A DNA stretch of 64,000 nt from Pseudofabraea citricarpa (lineage: Eukaryota > Ascomycota > Leotiomycetes > Helotiales > Dermateaceae): positions 2,046,001 through 2,110,000 of the forward strand of contig JAPWGK010000005.1 of NCBI GenBank assembly GCA_029641185.1, read 5' to 3'. The position numbers were made by a program, and so were the translations under genes. How positions within the stretch are numbered: the stretch's first letter is position 1; every line of letters begins with the position of its first letter. The notes beneath the pieces are model-generated. The model did no database searches. It saw only the letters and a program-made list of their open reading frames with translations, and was not told the DNA's origin. This document shows positions 48,319-59,472 of the stretch, piece by piece.

Positions 48319-49299
48319 TCACCGCCGAGTTGGCGGCATTAATTCAGGTGTGAGGAGGCTATCATCATCATGCTCTTCTACCTCGATCTCGATATGTTGA
48401 AAATCTTCAGATCGAAATGCTGCATCAAAAGCTTCGACATCAGCAGGATCTCGTGCATTTGGTGGTCCATCGGAAACGTGACAGAATTCAACAGTAATAA
48501 ATGTCTGTTTCAACATGATCTGAGAGATTGTCCGCTTGTAATCACTTAGGAATGGCGGGCGGGGATGGCACCACGATACGCGAAACAAAACCGAGTTGCA
48601 CTCATGATGGCCGGCACGATATTGAACAATATCATACAGTTCACCCATTCGCAGGCCCGCGGCCGATCCGGATGCGAGTGTCTTTGACTCCACGAGGGCT
48701 ACTGAAAGTTTATCGGCGCCTAGATCTTTCCACCAGTATCCCAGTGATAGTGGTGGAGGTTGCGATACTAACATACGCCTCCAGCTGGCACCGCTCCGAG
48801 TGAAGCATCGCCTGCCCGGGGCAGCCTCAGTATCCAAGTTTGGGTCTTCCGATTCATCGTGTTCTTCCTTTGATACCACCAGCGCGTAATCGATGGCTCT
48901 CTGGGACCAGGGGAGTCTGGCAAAGGAAGTTGAACGGTGTTTCCCTTGGCGACTGCGCCTGATATCAAAGAAGCAATATCCGAACTTCTTCTCCAGCAGT
49001 GGATTAAGAACTGGCCAGCTACTGTTGGTATTGTGATTGTCGCAGGTTACTTTGCTATAACGGACTTCTGGAACCCGGGATTTTGGTGAGCTGGATGTTG
49101 GTGGACGTGGACCCGGTATGAAGAACAAGGCCCGTTGTATTGCTAGGGAAGTTGTTATGAGTTTGTTCCAGTCCTTGTTCACTCGTGAAGCAGATATAAG
49201 TAGTGTCGCCATATCAAGATGAAGAAGTATGGCCTCGAAAAGCTCTTGGATAGAGAGCACTTTCTCCATCGCACAATTAGACTTGGCCGCGTTTATCAT
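48319..49299 (-). CDS. F-box domain protein
   Basis: A single-exon gene of up to 326 residues; a second in-frame ATG at 49269 would give 316. The start region EKVLSIQELFEAILLHLDMA followed by TLLISASRVNKDWNKLI is an F-box, the Skp1-binding part of SCF ubiquitin ligases. The rest lacks LRR or WD40 repeats but has Trp/Arg-rich segments and an acidic stretch EIEVEEHDDDSLL before the end. In fungi many such F-box proteins are lineage-expanded with unknown targets. Its 3' end has been duplicated to 43753-43893, where it is RIP-damaged, while this copy looks intact. Confidence 0.8.
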   Translation of the reverse strand: MINAAKSNCAMEKVLSIQELFEAILLHLDMATLLISASRVNKDWNKLITTSLAIQRALFFIPGPRPPTSSSPKSRVPEVRYSKVTCDNHNTNSSWPVLNPLLEKKFGYCFFDIRRSRQGKHRSTSFARLPWSQRAIDYALVVSKEEHDESEDPNLDTEAAPGRRCFTRSGASWRRMLVSQPPPLSLGYWWKDLGADKLSVALVESKTLASGSAAGLRMGELYDIVQYRAGHHECNSVLFRVSWCHPRPPFLSDYKRTISQIMLKQTFITVEFCHVSDGPPNARDPADVEAFDAAFRSEDFQHIEIEVEEHDDDSLLTPELMPPTRR

Positions 49300-50346
49300 T
49301 TTCCAATACAACGTGCGAGTTGTTGGAGTTGGGCATTGGGTATTGGCGAAATGCTTCGTTGCTCTGGGCTCCAAGGCTCCAAGGCTCCACGCACTTAGCC
49401 GGTCACATGGCCATCAGGAATACCACTGGGCGAAGCTTGAATGTTTGACCCTATCGATAAGTTTTGGTTTAAAATCAATGTTCAAATATAATACTGACAA
49501 GATTTCTAACCATGTATCACACCTTGACCTGACTAGGTATAATTGAGCTGCATGGTCACGTGATTTGGAAATAAATTCCACAGGGTACGTAACTTGGTTC
49601 TCCAAAACGCATAAAGTGAATATTCTTTAAATGTCTCTAGCTAACCAAAATCTCAAAGGAATACAAGAGAGTTAAGAAAAATCGATGGCTTCGAATTGTC
49701 ACCTGATGTCATTAGCTTTTAAAATATCCATTCTTACCTCTTTTCCAGCCTCGTTATTATTATCTGAGATTTCCTAGTAGCTCTGACATATGTGCTACTC
49801 TTCTAGTGTTTTTATTGTGGGTAGAATAAGCTTCTTTTTCTGCCACATCGGTGGGACCCTATTATCAGCAGAAGCCTTGAGAATCATGAAGGTAGGGGGA
49901 TTACTATGTGATGAATCAAGCTATAGTTAGCTTCTATATTAGCTTCAATAAAGTTTCCACAGCAAGCTTTGGCAACTAATAACACTGGTCCGAACTATAG
50001 GGGCAGGCAATCACTTAAAAAGTCCGAGTAGATTCGGATGACTCCCAAGTCTCTAGCTTTACCGCGTAACAGTCCTTCAGCAGCTTCGGAGGCAATCAAG
50101 CCGCTGTCAGAGTCTCAGATATACAGTTATACATCATCGCCTAGATCAGAACCATGGAGGGCAACGATATCCTCATCAAGCGTATCCACCACGATCACGA
50201 CCCAGAAACCATCAGGCACTCAAATGAATTTAAGCGATCGCTTATCCTAAATGTTCGCCATTTGAAATAGAAGAATACAGATTCAAATTGTTAAGTCTCT
50301 CGGCTTCCAAAAGCCTAGTATTTAAAAAATCTCTCTAGAATCCCGA
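49300..50346. other. Intergenic, with a possible gene remnant
   Basis: No intact gene. A frame at 50154-50270 reads as an ordinary protein segment (MEGNDILIKRIHHDHDPE) for 38 codons, and the same frame upstream is coherent but broken by stops at about 50068 and 50144, so 50030-50270 may be a decayed gene. The family is not recognised. Confidence 0.4.
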
Positions 50347-53300
50347 TCATGTAATAATCTGAGGTTCGACACTTGTCAACGTTGGTCTTACTGGCTGAAT
50401 CAAGCCAGTTTCGAGATCAAAACTAATCTGATCAATCGTTGTTTCACGTCTGAACCCTCCTCCGCCTGGCATGGCAAAACGGTGGTAAACAATGTACCAA
50501 TCATCCGTGTTAGGAACTTTGAACATCGAATTATGACCCGTGCCGAGGATACCTTGAGAAGGGTCCTTTTCGAGGATATCTCCGTGATATTCCCATGGCC
50601 CAACAGGATTGGCCGATGTAGCATACCCAACTCGATAATTCTCAGAGCCTGTGTCATCAATTGAATATGTGAGATGATAGAGACCCTCTCGATACACAAC
50701 AAAAAGCCCTTCTCTAAAATCCACCAGCCCTTCCATTACTTGGGCTGTCTCCCACTTGAGCGAAATCATGTCCTCATTGAATTCTGCAACCAGTGGTCGG
50801 CTGTTTCCCCAGAAAAGATAGTAGATGCCCGATACGGGATCCAAGAACGCGGCTGGATCAATTGCTTGCGAAGCAGTGACTGCCTCGTTGTTCAATATCA
50901 TTGCATTTGGCTGAGCAGTGAAAGGTCCTTCAGGGGCGTCCGCAATGGCTACACCAATTGTTTTGGTATTGTATGTTGGGTTGTGACCGCTGAAATAGAA
51001 GAAGTACTTTCCGTCTCGTTCGATTATTGTCGGTGCCCAAGCATTTCCGCTTGCCCAAGGCACATTGCCATTCTCTCCATCTAGTGTCAGAAAAGGTTGC
51101 TCTCCGCGTACCCAGTCAACGAGATCATTCGATTTCCACACATAGAATTCTTTTCCACCCCATCCAGCAAAACCGTCTGTTGTAACATAGATATAATATG
51201 TTTTGTTGAAGACCACAGCATTCGGATCGGCGTATAGACCTGGTAAGACAGGGCTGCGCATCTCGACAGCTTTCATGGTCCATTCTGCGATTTCAGTGGT
51301 TCCTTGGCTCAGCACATACGTCACATTCGAGCTCAAATCGACGACTGTGCCAGATACGGGTGAAGATGCGACACCCTCAGTTGTAGAGAAAGTTGGAGCC
51401 AGGGCGGTAACGTCGCTACCTGGCACAACTGCAAATAAAACCTGTTGTAAATCTGCATCAACAATTGGATCTACCTTCAGTACGGATGAATCTATTAGAC
51501 TTATTTCTGTAATGGCAGCAATATTTCCAGATCTTTGAAGAGCTTCGGCAGCGTCAAATGCTCTGCTGTAGATGGCGAATTTGCGCATCTCGCCTTTCAG
51601 ATACCTGTCACCAGAATATAACGAACGGCCAATGTAATTTGCTGTAGTCTGGCCATTTCCAATGTCGCCTGGTGTGACGGAGATATCCTGACTCTTAGCT
51701 ACCTCGTAGCCATTGAGATAGATGATGGCTGTGTTTCCTTCAAGAGTATAGACCAAGTGAACCCAGCTACCAAGTGGTAATTGAGACCCAGAAGATACAG
51801 TCTGCTCTGTTGTCCAATTACCGGTTGCAATACTTGTTCGATATGGACTTCCGGTTGTAAAGATATACCCATTACCGTTACTGGAGACTGTATTTCCAAT
51901 TCCAAAGATGAAGTACGGTGTCTGCTGTTTCTGGTCAAGCTTAACTTCAACTTCAATCGTAATATTGGCCACCTCCGCAAGTAGGTCGTTTGGCAGTTGA
52001 ATGTAATCATCCGAACCATCGAAAATAATGGCATTTTCATTTGTGGCCGCGTTACCAAGCACCAAGGCATGCTTGCCGTTACCTGAAACGTCCAGAAGTT
52101 GATCTCCATTTATTGAAGTGAAATCGTAGCTCACGATCACGCTCTCTACGTTAACTTCTCGAGACACAAGAGCATTTCCGGTAAGGGAGGTAAGCTCAGC
52201 AGCTGTAACAGGTATGACTGTACCGTGACGCGGGCTCGCAGGTAGGGCAAATGAACTCGGAACAGTCCAATTTGGATTGTCTATATCAGTAGTTTCCAGC
52301 GGAATGTAGCCACGACCAGTATATTCATCAACAAAAAGATAAAACTTCTCTCCATTCACGTCGCCCTCGTTGGACTTGAAAGAGGTCGGGCCCTCAACAT
52401 TACTGGTCCCTGCTTTCCGGCCTATACAGCTATCAACTATGGTCCATGATGGTAAGGTAGCGCGGAGAGAATCTGAACGCTCCTGGATAATGTCGCTACA
52501 GCCAGTTCCGCTGGCTCCTTCGTCTTTCGTAAAGCGAAAGTAAATTTCATCTGCCTTGATTACAGTTGAATCAATTCTTGACATACCGGCATCCTGCCAG
52601 GTTTCTGGACTGGTGAAGGTGACGAAATCCCGAGTGGTTGCATATAGCATTCGATGATACGTGCTTCCGGTATGATTTGTATCGCTTTCTTCATAAAGAG
52701 ATGACGCCCAGAATACCACATAAGCTCCGATTTCTTCGTCGTAGAATGCTTCTGGTGCCCACGTGTTGCCAGCTGTTGAAGGTGAAACCAATACATGCCT
52801 TTGCTCTGACCAAGTCTTGAGATCATGCGATTCCCATACCTCAAGATAGCGACTTCCGATACGTACAGCATCGGTCCACGAGGTTCCAGATCCAATAGAT
52901 AAATCCGTGGCAATCAAGTAGAAGGTGTCACCTTCCGGCGACCTAATGAGAAACGGGTCACGTAGTCCTTTTGTCCCTAGAGACGAAGTAACAACAGGTT
53001 GGCGACCGTTTAATTCGCTCCATTGTAATGCATTGTTACCAACGCTAGCTGCAAAAAATATGTTCTCGCCAGCCCTGGAATTGTTGGTGAAATACGAGAA
53101 GGCATATCCTTCAAACGGGCCAATGTTTGCGGCTTCTCGAACCGAAGCGATGAGCTCACGCTGTTGTTGGACCCCTTCATATTCGATGGACGCGGTCAAG
53201 ATGACGTTTGTGTCGACAGCCTGTCTGTGCACTACCCCGTCGCTAGTAATAATTGTTGTCTGATCGCTCTCCCAGGTGACAGGTAAACCATCTGAAACGA

Positions 53301-53451
53301 CTGGTAAGAAGAGATTGCCGCGAACATCGTCGAGATTCGATACCACAATAGCATCAATTGCCGTTTCAATGCGTTCTGTGTTGTTACTCGCACACTCCAC
53401 AATTGGAACAACCAAAAGCGCGAAGGAAAATATCAAGCGAAGAAGATACAT
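50347..53451 (-). CDS. Secreted two-domain GH43 protein with LamG module
   Basis: An uninterrupted 1034-residue frame. Residues 1-21 form a signal peptide. About 22-110 is a small Ig-like domain (VSDGLPVTWES type). The first GH43 five-bladed propeller spans about 112-420 with candidate catalytic residues D165 (GLRDPF), D294 (SRIDSTV) and E353 (NVEGPTSF). A LamG/concanavalin-like module spans about 440-635 (VSYDFTSINGD, then FDGSDDYIQL). A second GH43 propeller spans about 735-1020 with D742 (YADPNA), D865 (AIDPAAF) and E914 (DFREGL). Both active sites look complete. GH43 enzymes release arabinose, xylose or galactose from plant cell-wall hemicellulose and pectin. The lack of introns in so long a fungal gene is unusual. 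Confidence 0.93.
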   Translation of the reverse strand: MYLLRLIFSFALLVVPIVECASNNTERIETAIDAIVVSNLDDVRGNLFLPVVSDGLPVTWESDQTTIITSDGVVHRQAVDTNVILTASIEYEGVQQQRELIASVREAANIGPFEGYAFSYFTNNSRAGENIFFAASVGNNALQWSELNGRQPVVTSSLGTKGLRDPFLIRSPEGDTFYLIATDLSIGSGTSWTDAVRIGSRYLEVWESHDLKTWSEQRHVLVSPSTAGNTWAPEAFYDEEIGAYVVFWASSLYEESDTNHTGSTYHRMLYATTRDFVTFTSPETWQDAGMSRIDSTVIKADEIYFRFTKDEGASGTGCSDIIQERSDSLRATLPSWTIVDSCIGRKAGTSNVEGPTSFKSNEGDVNGEKFYLFVDEYTGRGYIPLETTDIDNPNWTVPSSFALPASPRHGTVIPVTAAELTSLTGNALVSREVNVESVIVSYDFTSINGDQLLDVSGNGKHALVLGNAATNENAIIFDGSDDYIQLPNDLLAEVANITIEVEVKLDQKQQTPYFIFGIGNTVSSNGNGYIFTTGSPYRTSIATGNWTTEQTVSSGSQLPLGSWVHLVYTLEGNTAIIYLNGYEVAKSQDISVTPGDIGNGQTTANYIGRSLYSGDRYLKGEMRKFAIYSRAFDAAEALQRSGNIAAITEISLIDSSVLKVDPIVDADLQQVLFAVVPGSDVTALAPTFSTTEGVASSPVSGTVVDLSSNVTYVLSQGTTEIAEWTMKAVEMRSPVLPGLYADPNAVVFNKTYYIYVTTDGFAGWGGKEFYVWKSNDLVDWVRGEQPFLTLDGENGNVPWASGNAWAPTIIERDGKYFFYFSGHNPTYNTKTIGVAIADAPEGPFTAQPNAMILNNEAVTASQAIDPAAFLDPVSGIYYLFWGNSRPLVAEFNEDMISLKWETAQVMEGLVDFREGLFVVYREGLYHLTYSIDDTGSENYRVGYATSANPVGPWEYHGDILEKDPSQGILGTGHNSMFKVPNTDDWYIVYHRFAMPGGGGFRRETTIDQISFDLETGLIQPVRPTLTSVEPQIIT

Positions 53452-54909
53452 GTCTCAAGTCGCTTAAAGCTTGTGAGAGCAACTCTCGATTGAAATTGAG
53501 GAAGACAGAAACATTTTATATACTGGGTTTCGTCCATCAAACCTGCCCGGATAAATATCAATTTACCTTTTGGATGAAGACACATGACGTTTGATACCAT
53601 ATGAAGCAACAAAATCCACATAGGCAAGTTTTTAAGGATCACTCTGGGCGCAACCATTTACACCGAGAGCGAGTTAACGACTGTCCGTACCGAGCTTCCC
53701 CGAGAAGTTGCACCTGACACCACTTTTACCCCACAGACCCCACGATAACAGGTCTAGCTGTTTCTTGGTTTTGTGCTTGTGGGGACAAATAGCCGGCAGA
53801 GATCTTATTGAAGAACTAGTTTATTGAGAGATGCAATGCCAAGATTGTCCTAAACTTTAATTACGCGCTCAAATGAAAATATGTAGTCGCTCAAATGAAA
53901 ATACGTAGTCGAGTCAGTTGATAAGTAAGGAGAACCTGCAACTTCCACGAGAAAAGCCGGAGGATTGTTTTCAGCCTCTGTCCTTTTATCATAAGCAAAT
54001 CAATAGCATAGATTCATTTACAAAAGTATCGGCGATCGAATAGAATATTCCATTCAAAAAGGATAGAAAAAGAACAACTTCCCCCTTTTATATAAAAGGA
54101 ATCAAGTACCCACATCAAAATTTGAAAAAATGAGGTGTGATTCAATTGAGATTTAGGGTATCTTTTCACACTTTCAGTTCGATGTATACGACTAAAATAA
54201 ATAGGAGCATGCACTGGCGACACACGTGACTTTAATTATGAGTATAATTCATTTGCCTTCCACCTTTAAAAGTATATCCTTCTTCCTCTTTGACTGAAAA
54301 ATAACTGCTTATCTCCCGTATATTGGAAAAGTCGAAGTAGAAGATGAAATGAAATATTTAACGGCGCATCTGGGCATTCTTAAGCGACTAAATATGACTT
54401 GAATGTCCTTCAATTTGCCTGCTCCTTCTCGTTTTATTCTATAGGAGGGATCTTCTCAGAGCAAAATGAGCTTTTGCAGTATAGCTGAGAATTGCGACCA
54501 AGGATTAAAGATAAAACAGTGACGTGTAAGCCGCGTTTAACTATGCTGATTTGTCCTCGTCTTTTTTCGGAATGAATTTAGCTTATTTTGGACAAGGAAC
54601 CGTACAACTTTGGGTCTGGTTCGCAACTTCGGTGCCGCTTGTGTTGATATCTTACATTGCTCTTGCTTGGCTAGGTGGGAAATGGATTTGATTAATCGCG
54701 CTTGTTTCATAGTTGTAGAGACTTTGTACGAACAGAGCACCAAGGGAAGGCGGTACCGTAATTTAGGATTTGTTTCCGCTGTAATAGGCACCAAGCTAAG
54801 TCTGGATCTTGAAGCAACTTTGAAGTCAAGAACTCAGATATGTATATGAATCCTCACAGCAGTCTTTACATACCTCCAACTCGGTCTGAGACTCATCGAT
54901 AATGTTACA
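53452..54909. other. Intergenic with a short hydrophobic frame
   Basis: Between the GH43 gene start and the amidase gene end. No normal gene. A 39-codon plus-strand frame at 54572-54691 (MNLAYFGQGTVQLWVWFATS) encodes one membrane-spanning helix and looks like a loose transmembrane exon; see the separate entry. Confidence 0.5.
54572..54691 (+). other. Short ORF encoding a single hydrophobic helix
   Basis: Thirty-nine codons from ATG to TGA. The sequence WVWFATSVPLVLISYIALAW is a plausible transmembrane helix, similar in flavour to the C-terminal membrane segments of CorA-like proteins. It is either a micropeptide or the relic of a larger gene. No adjacent coding sequence supports it. Confidence 0.25.
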
Positions 54910-57318
54910 TCAATTCAGACCAGTGAATGCCGTTTTGCCCGTAAGCACTTTAGTTGCACGTCCACTGCCTTTCAAGCTTTCGATTGCCCATTGGATCAAC
55001 TCCATATCAGAGTGTGGAGCGCCCATCAGCGACACAACTAGGGGGATTTTCTCTTCTTTGTTCGTAATGCGTGATTCATATGATAGCTGGGAGACTGGTT
55101 GAAGCTATTAGTGTCCGGCCATTTAACAGGCTTGTCAAGTGTGACATGATTCGAAGAGTACGTACTTGGTATAGCCAGCTCAGGGGCCCTTAAGATAGGG
55201 CTCAAGAAAGTAGCTCGCAGACCTGGAACCTCTGGATTGTCGTCTCCTGGATATTCGTCACGGTATTTAGGTGCTACCTTGTCAATATGGAGTGCGAAAA
55301 GCTTGTTGTTAGCTCCGTTCAATTGGTAATGGTCGATGAACCAATCTCTGAAGATCTCGAACCGGGCCATGATTTCTTCGTGCTGTTCTTTTGTCACTTC
55401 GCTCCCCAAAGACCTGTCACAAATTAGTCCCGGATGGCTTGTTTGGACGGCATACAGTACCAGTACCACCTCACAACTTCGGTTACAAACGGACTATGGC
55501 CATGAGCTTTGTCGTAATCATGCCTGAATTGATCAAAAGAATGGTAGGCAGAATAGTACCAACCGTGGCCTGTTGTCTAAGCAGCAGTTAGCGAGTGGTA
55601 CACTAGTTAAGTGATGAGCTCACATGATAAAGGTATTGGTCTAAGTCTTTTTCATCAACTGGGGCAGTCATCTGCCAGTCATCTTTGATAGACACTTTCC
55701 GCCATGTGCTGCCTGTGGCAGAGGTTATATCAGAAAGGAAGTTTTCCATTGCCTGTGTCTGCTCAGGACTGTCGTCCGGCACGAAATCGCCCGGGTATAG
55801 GATTTCAACTGGTAATGATGTAGGAGACGTCTGCGGTTCTTTCATATCGAGCGACAAGGTGGCGAGTACGCGAGGGAAGTCTTCAATATTTTTCCCGAGC
55901 CATCCAGGAGTATCCATTGCTGCCCAAGCATGTACAAAACCATCATCCGATATGGTACTTGTGGATGGTCGGAAACCAAAAACTCCGTTCTGAAAGGCTG
56001 GAATTCGAGCACTTCCAGTCGCTGTGTATGTGAGCAGAGTTCCAGGCGCTTCAAAACTCTAGGAATATGATAACTTACTATCACTGCATAAAGAAATGTC
56101 TAGCCATTCGTATGCTGCAACCGCGGCAGCGCTTGCACCACTACTTCCACCTGCTATCAGATACCCGTCCCCCCGAGGATTGAAAGGGGCTTGATAGTCG
56201 ACGCTTTGTGTGGGATGCTCCATCATTGCGAAAGAGCTAAGGTGGACTTTACCAACAATTTGAGCCCCTGCAGCTAGCAGCAGGGACACCGCTTCGGCAT
56301 GTTGGTCCTGGATGGGATAGGTCTCATAATATGCTCGGTTGCCCAGGGATGTTCGCGTTCCCCTAACATGGTAATTGTCCTTGATTGAGAATCTTATACC
56401 TGCTAGAGAGCTGTGTTTATAATGGGTATGTTAGTGTATTGGGATAACAAAGATATATTCTTATTTCAAGACAATGGGATTAAAAGGATGCCTTACCCGA
56501 AGGAAGAATTGGAGGAGAGGGGAGAGCCAGAAGCTTGCGAGTATGACCTTGGCAAAACAGCGATTCCATGCCCTCGATAACCGTTACCTGCCGCATTTGT
56601 CTGTACAAAAGTGACAGGACTAGATTGTTCAGTCTTTGTCCAGGTACAATTCCATTCTGGCAATGTCTCTTGGGTTGCTGGCCATAAAGCTTGCACAAAG
56701 GCTAGCTGGTAATCATCGTATACCTTCCAGACAGAATGAAGTACGCCTTCCGAAATATAGTAAGGGCCGTTGGGGACGTCCAAATGAGGTTGGTATAAGA
56801 CATCTTGAGTGTTCCACGCTGCAAGTAGTTCTTGTGCATCGCTTGTGAGATTTATGGCGTTGGAGTCAACCCCACAAAATACAATCTGAGAGAGAAATGC
56901 GGGGTCAAATACATCGTCTCGGTCCAGAAACTCTCGCCATTCTCCCAAGATAGTGGCGTTGACGGCTTGATTCTTCTGGGCCTTAAAACAAGTTGCCGGT
57001 GAAGGCTCACTTTGGTCTTGGATGACAACGGCCTATCGACATTAATTTCCCTATTGACGAGACTGATGGGGTAATATGACATACACAGTTCGTTCCTAGC
57101 TGCGTCGCAAGATAGTCGGTGTTGAGTCGAAAGCGGATGACGGGGTTTGGACTGGCCCAATTCTCCATATTTTGTGGTGTAGCGTCGCTGAAGAGGGTCT
57201 GAGGGGAAGACGCGTAGCTTAATATTTGAGCAATTGATGCGAAATGCATCACGGAAATCGTTTCAAAGCTTGGCACTTTTGAAGGACTACGAAGTAGAGA
57301 AAAGGGCGATGTCGGCAT
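54910..57318 (-). CDS. Amidase-signature enzyme, seven exons
   Basis: Exons 57318-57085, 57032-56497, 56410-56079, 56021-55624, 55576-55467, 55413-55166 and 55094-54910 encode 680 residues; every junction keeps frame. Catalytic residues of the amidase signature are all present: Lys in FSIKDNYH (K267), cis-Ser in AGGSSGAS (S347), and nucleophile Ser in [12 protein letters not shown] (S371, the codons joined across intron 3). The C-terminus follows the family ([29 protein letters not shown]). The roughly 250-residue N-terminal extension with [17 protein letters not shown] matches the Arp1-type amidases and the enzyme at 25057. Unlike that one it has no clear signal peptide at this start; the true 5' end could lie upstream. 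Substrate unknown. Confidence 0.85.
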
Positions 57319-57495
57319 CAACAACAGAGGGGAGGGGGGGGTACTTACTTAAAAACACAGTGCCGTTCTGCCTCAGGCACACCATGCCATGCATCGAGAG
57401 AGCCTGACCACGACCACGTCACAGAAGCTCGAAGGGCATATAAGCAGGCTGTCTCGTCAACCCTTCAGTTTTCACGCATTCTGTACACCACCAAG
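57319..57495. promoter_or_regulatory. Short bidirectional promoter between two amidase genes
   Basis: Only 177 bp separate the divergent start codons, so the two amidases almost certainly share regulatory sequence. It contains a G-run near 57335-57341 and overlaps splice-like signals (GTAAGTACC on the minus strand), which leaves open a further 5' exon for the minus-strand gene. Confidence 0.6.
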
Positions 57496-59472
57496 ATGCC
57501 GACAACCACAGCTGCCGCATTCAATGTTCTGACTGCTGACGTGAAACTTCTGAAGAATATCCTTGAGAAAGGCACCTTGAAGAGCACTGATCTAGTTAAT
57601 CGGTATCTCGACCAAATTGAAAAGCACGATGGCTATCTTCATGCTATGCTGTCCAAGCCAACGCGCCAGAGCCTGCTAACTATTGCTTCGTCTCTCGATG
57701 AGGAACGCAAGGCAGGGTCCATTAGAAGTCCCTTGCATGGTATACCCATCATAATCAAGGTATGATTATGTTTGCCAATTCTGATCCCAGGAGTAATTCC
57801 CGCAGGATAATATCGCTACTCATCCAAGCCTGGGTATGACTACAACGGCTGGCAGTTTCGCACTCCTAGATTCAAAGCCTCGTGAGAATGCCCCTGTTGT
57901 TCAAAAGGCTAGTTGAGATAAGTCCCCGAGTTGTACAGAAGAACTGACTTAGAGAAAGCTTATTAATGCTGGATTGATTATTCTGGGGAAGGCCAACCTT
58001 AGCGTTCGTATTCCGTTCATCCCACTCGGCCAACTTCAAGCTCTGGCTGACAGTTATCACAGGAGCTGTCAAACTTCAAGTATACCATGATTCGAAAACT
58101 TCTTTTGTTACAATCCATTTCTGACTGGTAATAGAGGAAAAGATCTTCCCAGTGGCTGGTCGGCTGTTGGTGGCCAAGGTCAATCTCCTTATGTTCGTGA
58201 AGGGGTCCAGCTGGATGATTCGAAAGATGGACACAGTGTGAGTCAAGACATACCATTCATCGCACAACTCTAATAGTGAATTCAGATGCCTTCGGGATCT
58301 TCTTCAGGCTCAGCTGCAGCTGTCGCCGCTGGTTATGCTCCATTGTCTATTGGCACTGAAACCAATGGGTCTCTTGTGTGGCCAGCAAGTCGATGCGGCT
58401 TATTTTCGATCAAGCCCACCATCGGTCTCATATCGTCAAGTGGCATTGTTCCCGTTTCACATAATTGCGACTCTGCTGGTCCCATGGCTAAGACGACATT
58501 TGACCTTGCCCTTCTACTCGACCAGATCCTAGACAACTCTCCAGCACAAAGCTTTACATCCAACTTAACGGACTCTTGGTCCGGGCTAGCTATTGGTGTT
58601 CTTGACTATACTGTTTGGTGGCATAATACCAATTTCTTGAAACCAGTTCCAGAGGCGACCACTCAGATGGTATCAGCTTGTTCACACACCTTAGTAAATT
58701 TACGTAGCTGACTCAATATTAGTATGTAGCGTTTCAGAAGGCGTATGACACTATCAAAGGACTTTCCAAGAAGTTTGTTATGGATCTGCCTCTGATCTCT
58801 CAAGACGATTTTGAGCTCGATGGAAGAGACAGCTTACTAACCATCCTACGTGAGTTCAAATCTGCTGCTTCCTCCTAATTGCTGACAATGTAGTGGCCGA
58901 CTTTCACATCGACTTCGAGAAATATCTAGGTGGGTTGGAATATACAACTTTGAAGGATTTTGAAGCTTTGAGAGACTTCAAGATCGATGATAAGATCCGG
59001 TCACATTTTCCACCTAGTAAGTCGGTTCGCACTGCACTTTCGAGCATCGTCGATTAAGGCTTTGACAGATCACAATCAAGGACGAGTAGAAGATGCCGCA
59101 TCTATCAAGCTTTCTCCAGAGGAATACGAGGCCCACTTGCAGAGTATTCACGACCGCGGAAGAACGAAAGGAATTGACAAGATCCTGAAGGAATTCGAGC
59201 TTGATGTGATTATTGGTCCAGCGGATAGCCAAGTCACCAAGATCGCTGCTGCTGCAGGTGAGATACGTGTCCTTGATTACTTTGCGGAATTGACCATGTT
59301 AGGCTACCCCATTGTATCCCTCCCTCTCGACTATCTCGAGTACAATGGGAGAGCATTCGGAATGGTTGCCATAGCAGGAGCTAATGGTGAGGCTAAGTTG
59401 TTTGAGCTTATGAGCGCCTGGGAGAGCACTTTCAACCCGGTCAAGCCCCCACCTCTGTTGTTGGAGAATTAG
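57496..59472 (+). CDS. Amidase-signature enzyme, ten exons
   Basis: Exons 57496-57759, 57806-57907, 57959-58003, 58063-58079, 58135-58237, 58286-58669, 58738-58849, 58894-59016, 59069-59257 and 59303-59472 encode 502 residues. Catalytic Lys is in IIIKDNIATH (K88, spliced), cis-Ser in PSGSSSGSA (about S183-184), and nucleophile Ser in [13 protein letters not shown] (S206). Exon 4 is a 17-nt microexon supplying ELSNF, needed for the family motif GKANLSELSNFK. Intron 2 appears to be GC-AG; exon 7 could start 15 nt earlier. The length and motifs fit intracellular fungal amidases that cleave small amides. No signal peptide is seen. It is divergent from the neighbouring amidase, implying co-expression. 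Confidence 0.85.

Noticed and set aside
57343..57470. Possible upstream exon of the minus-strand amidase (donor GTAAGTACC)
   Set aside because: The frame that joins in phase has no ATG before a stop, and the region is the promoter of the divergent gene; left open but not annotated.
58012..58134. Apparent frameshift in the ten-exon amidase suggesting a pseudogene
   Set aside because: Two introns around a 17-nt microexon restore the full family motif in frame, so no mutation is needed.
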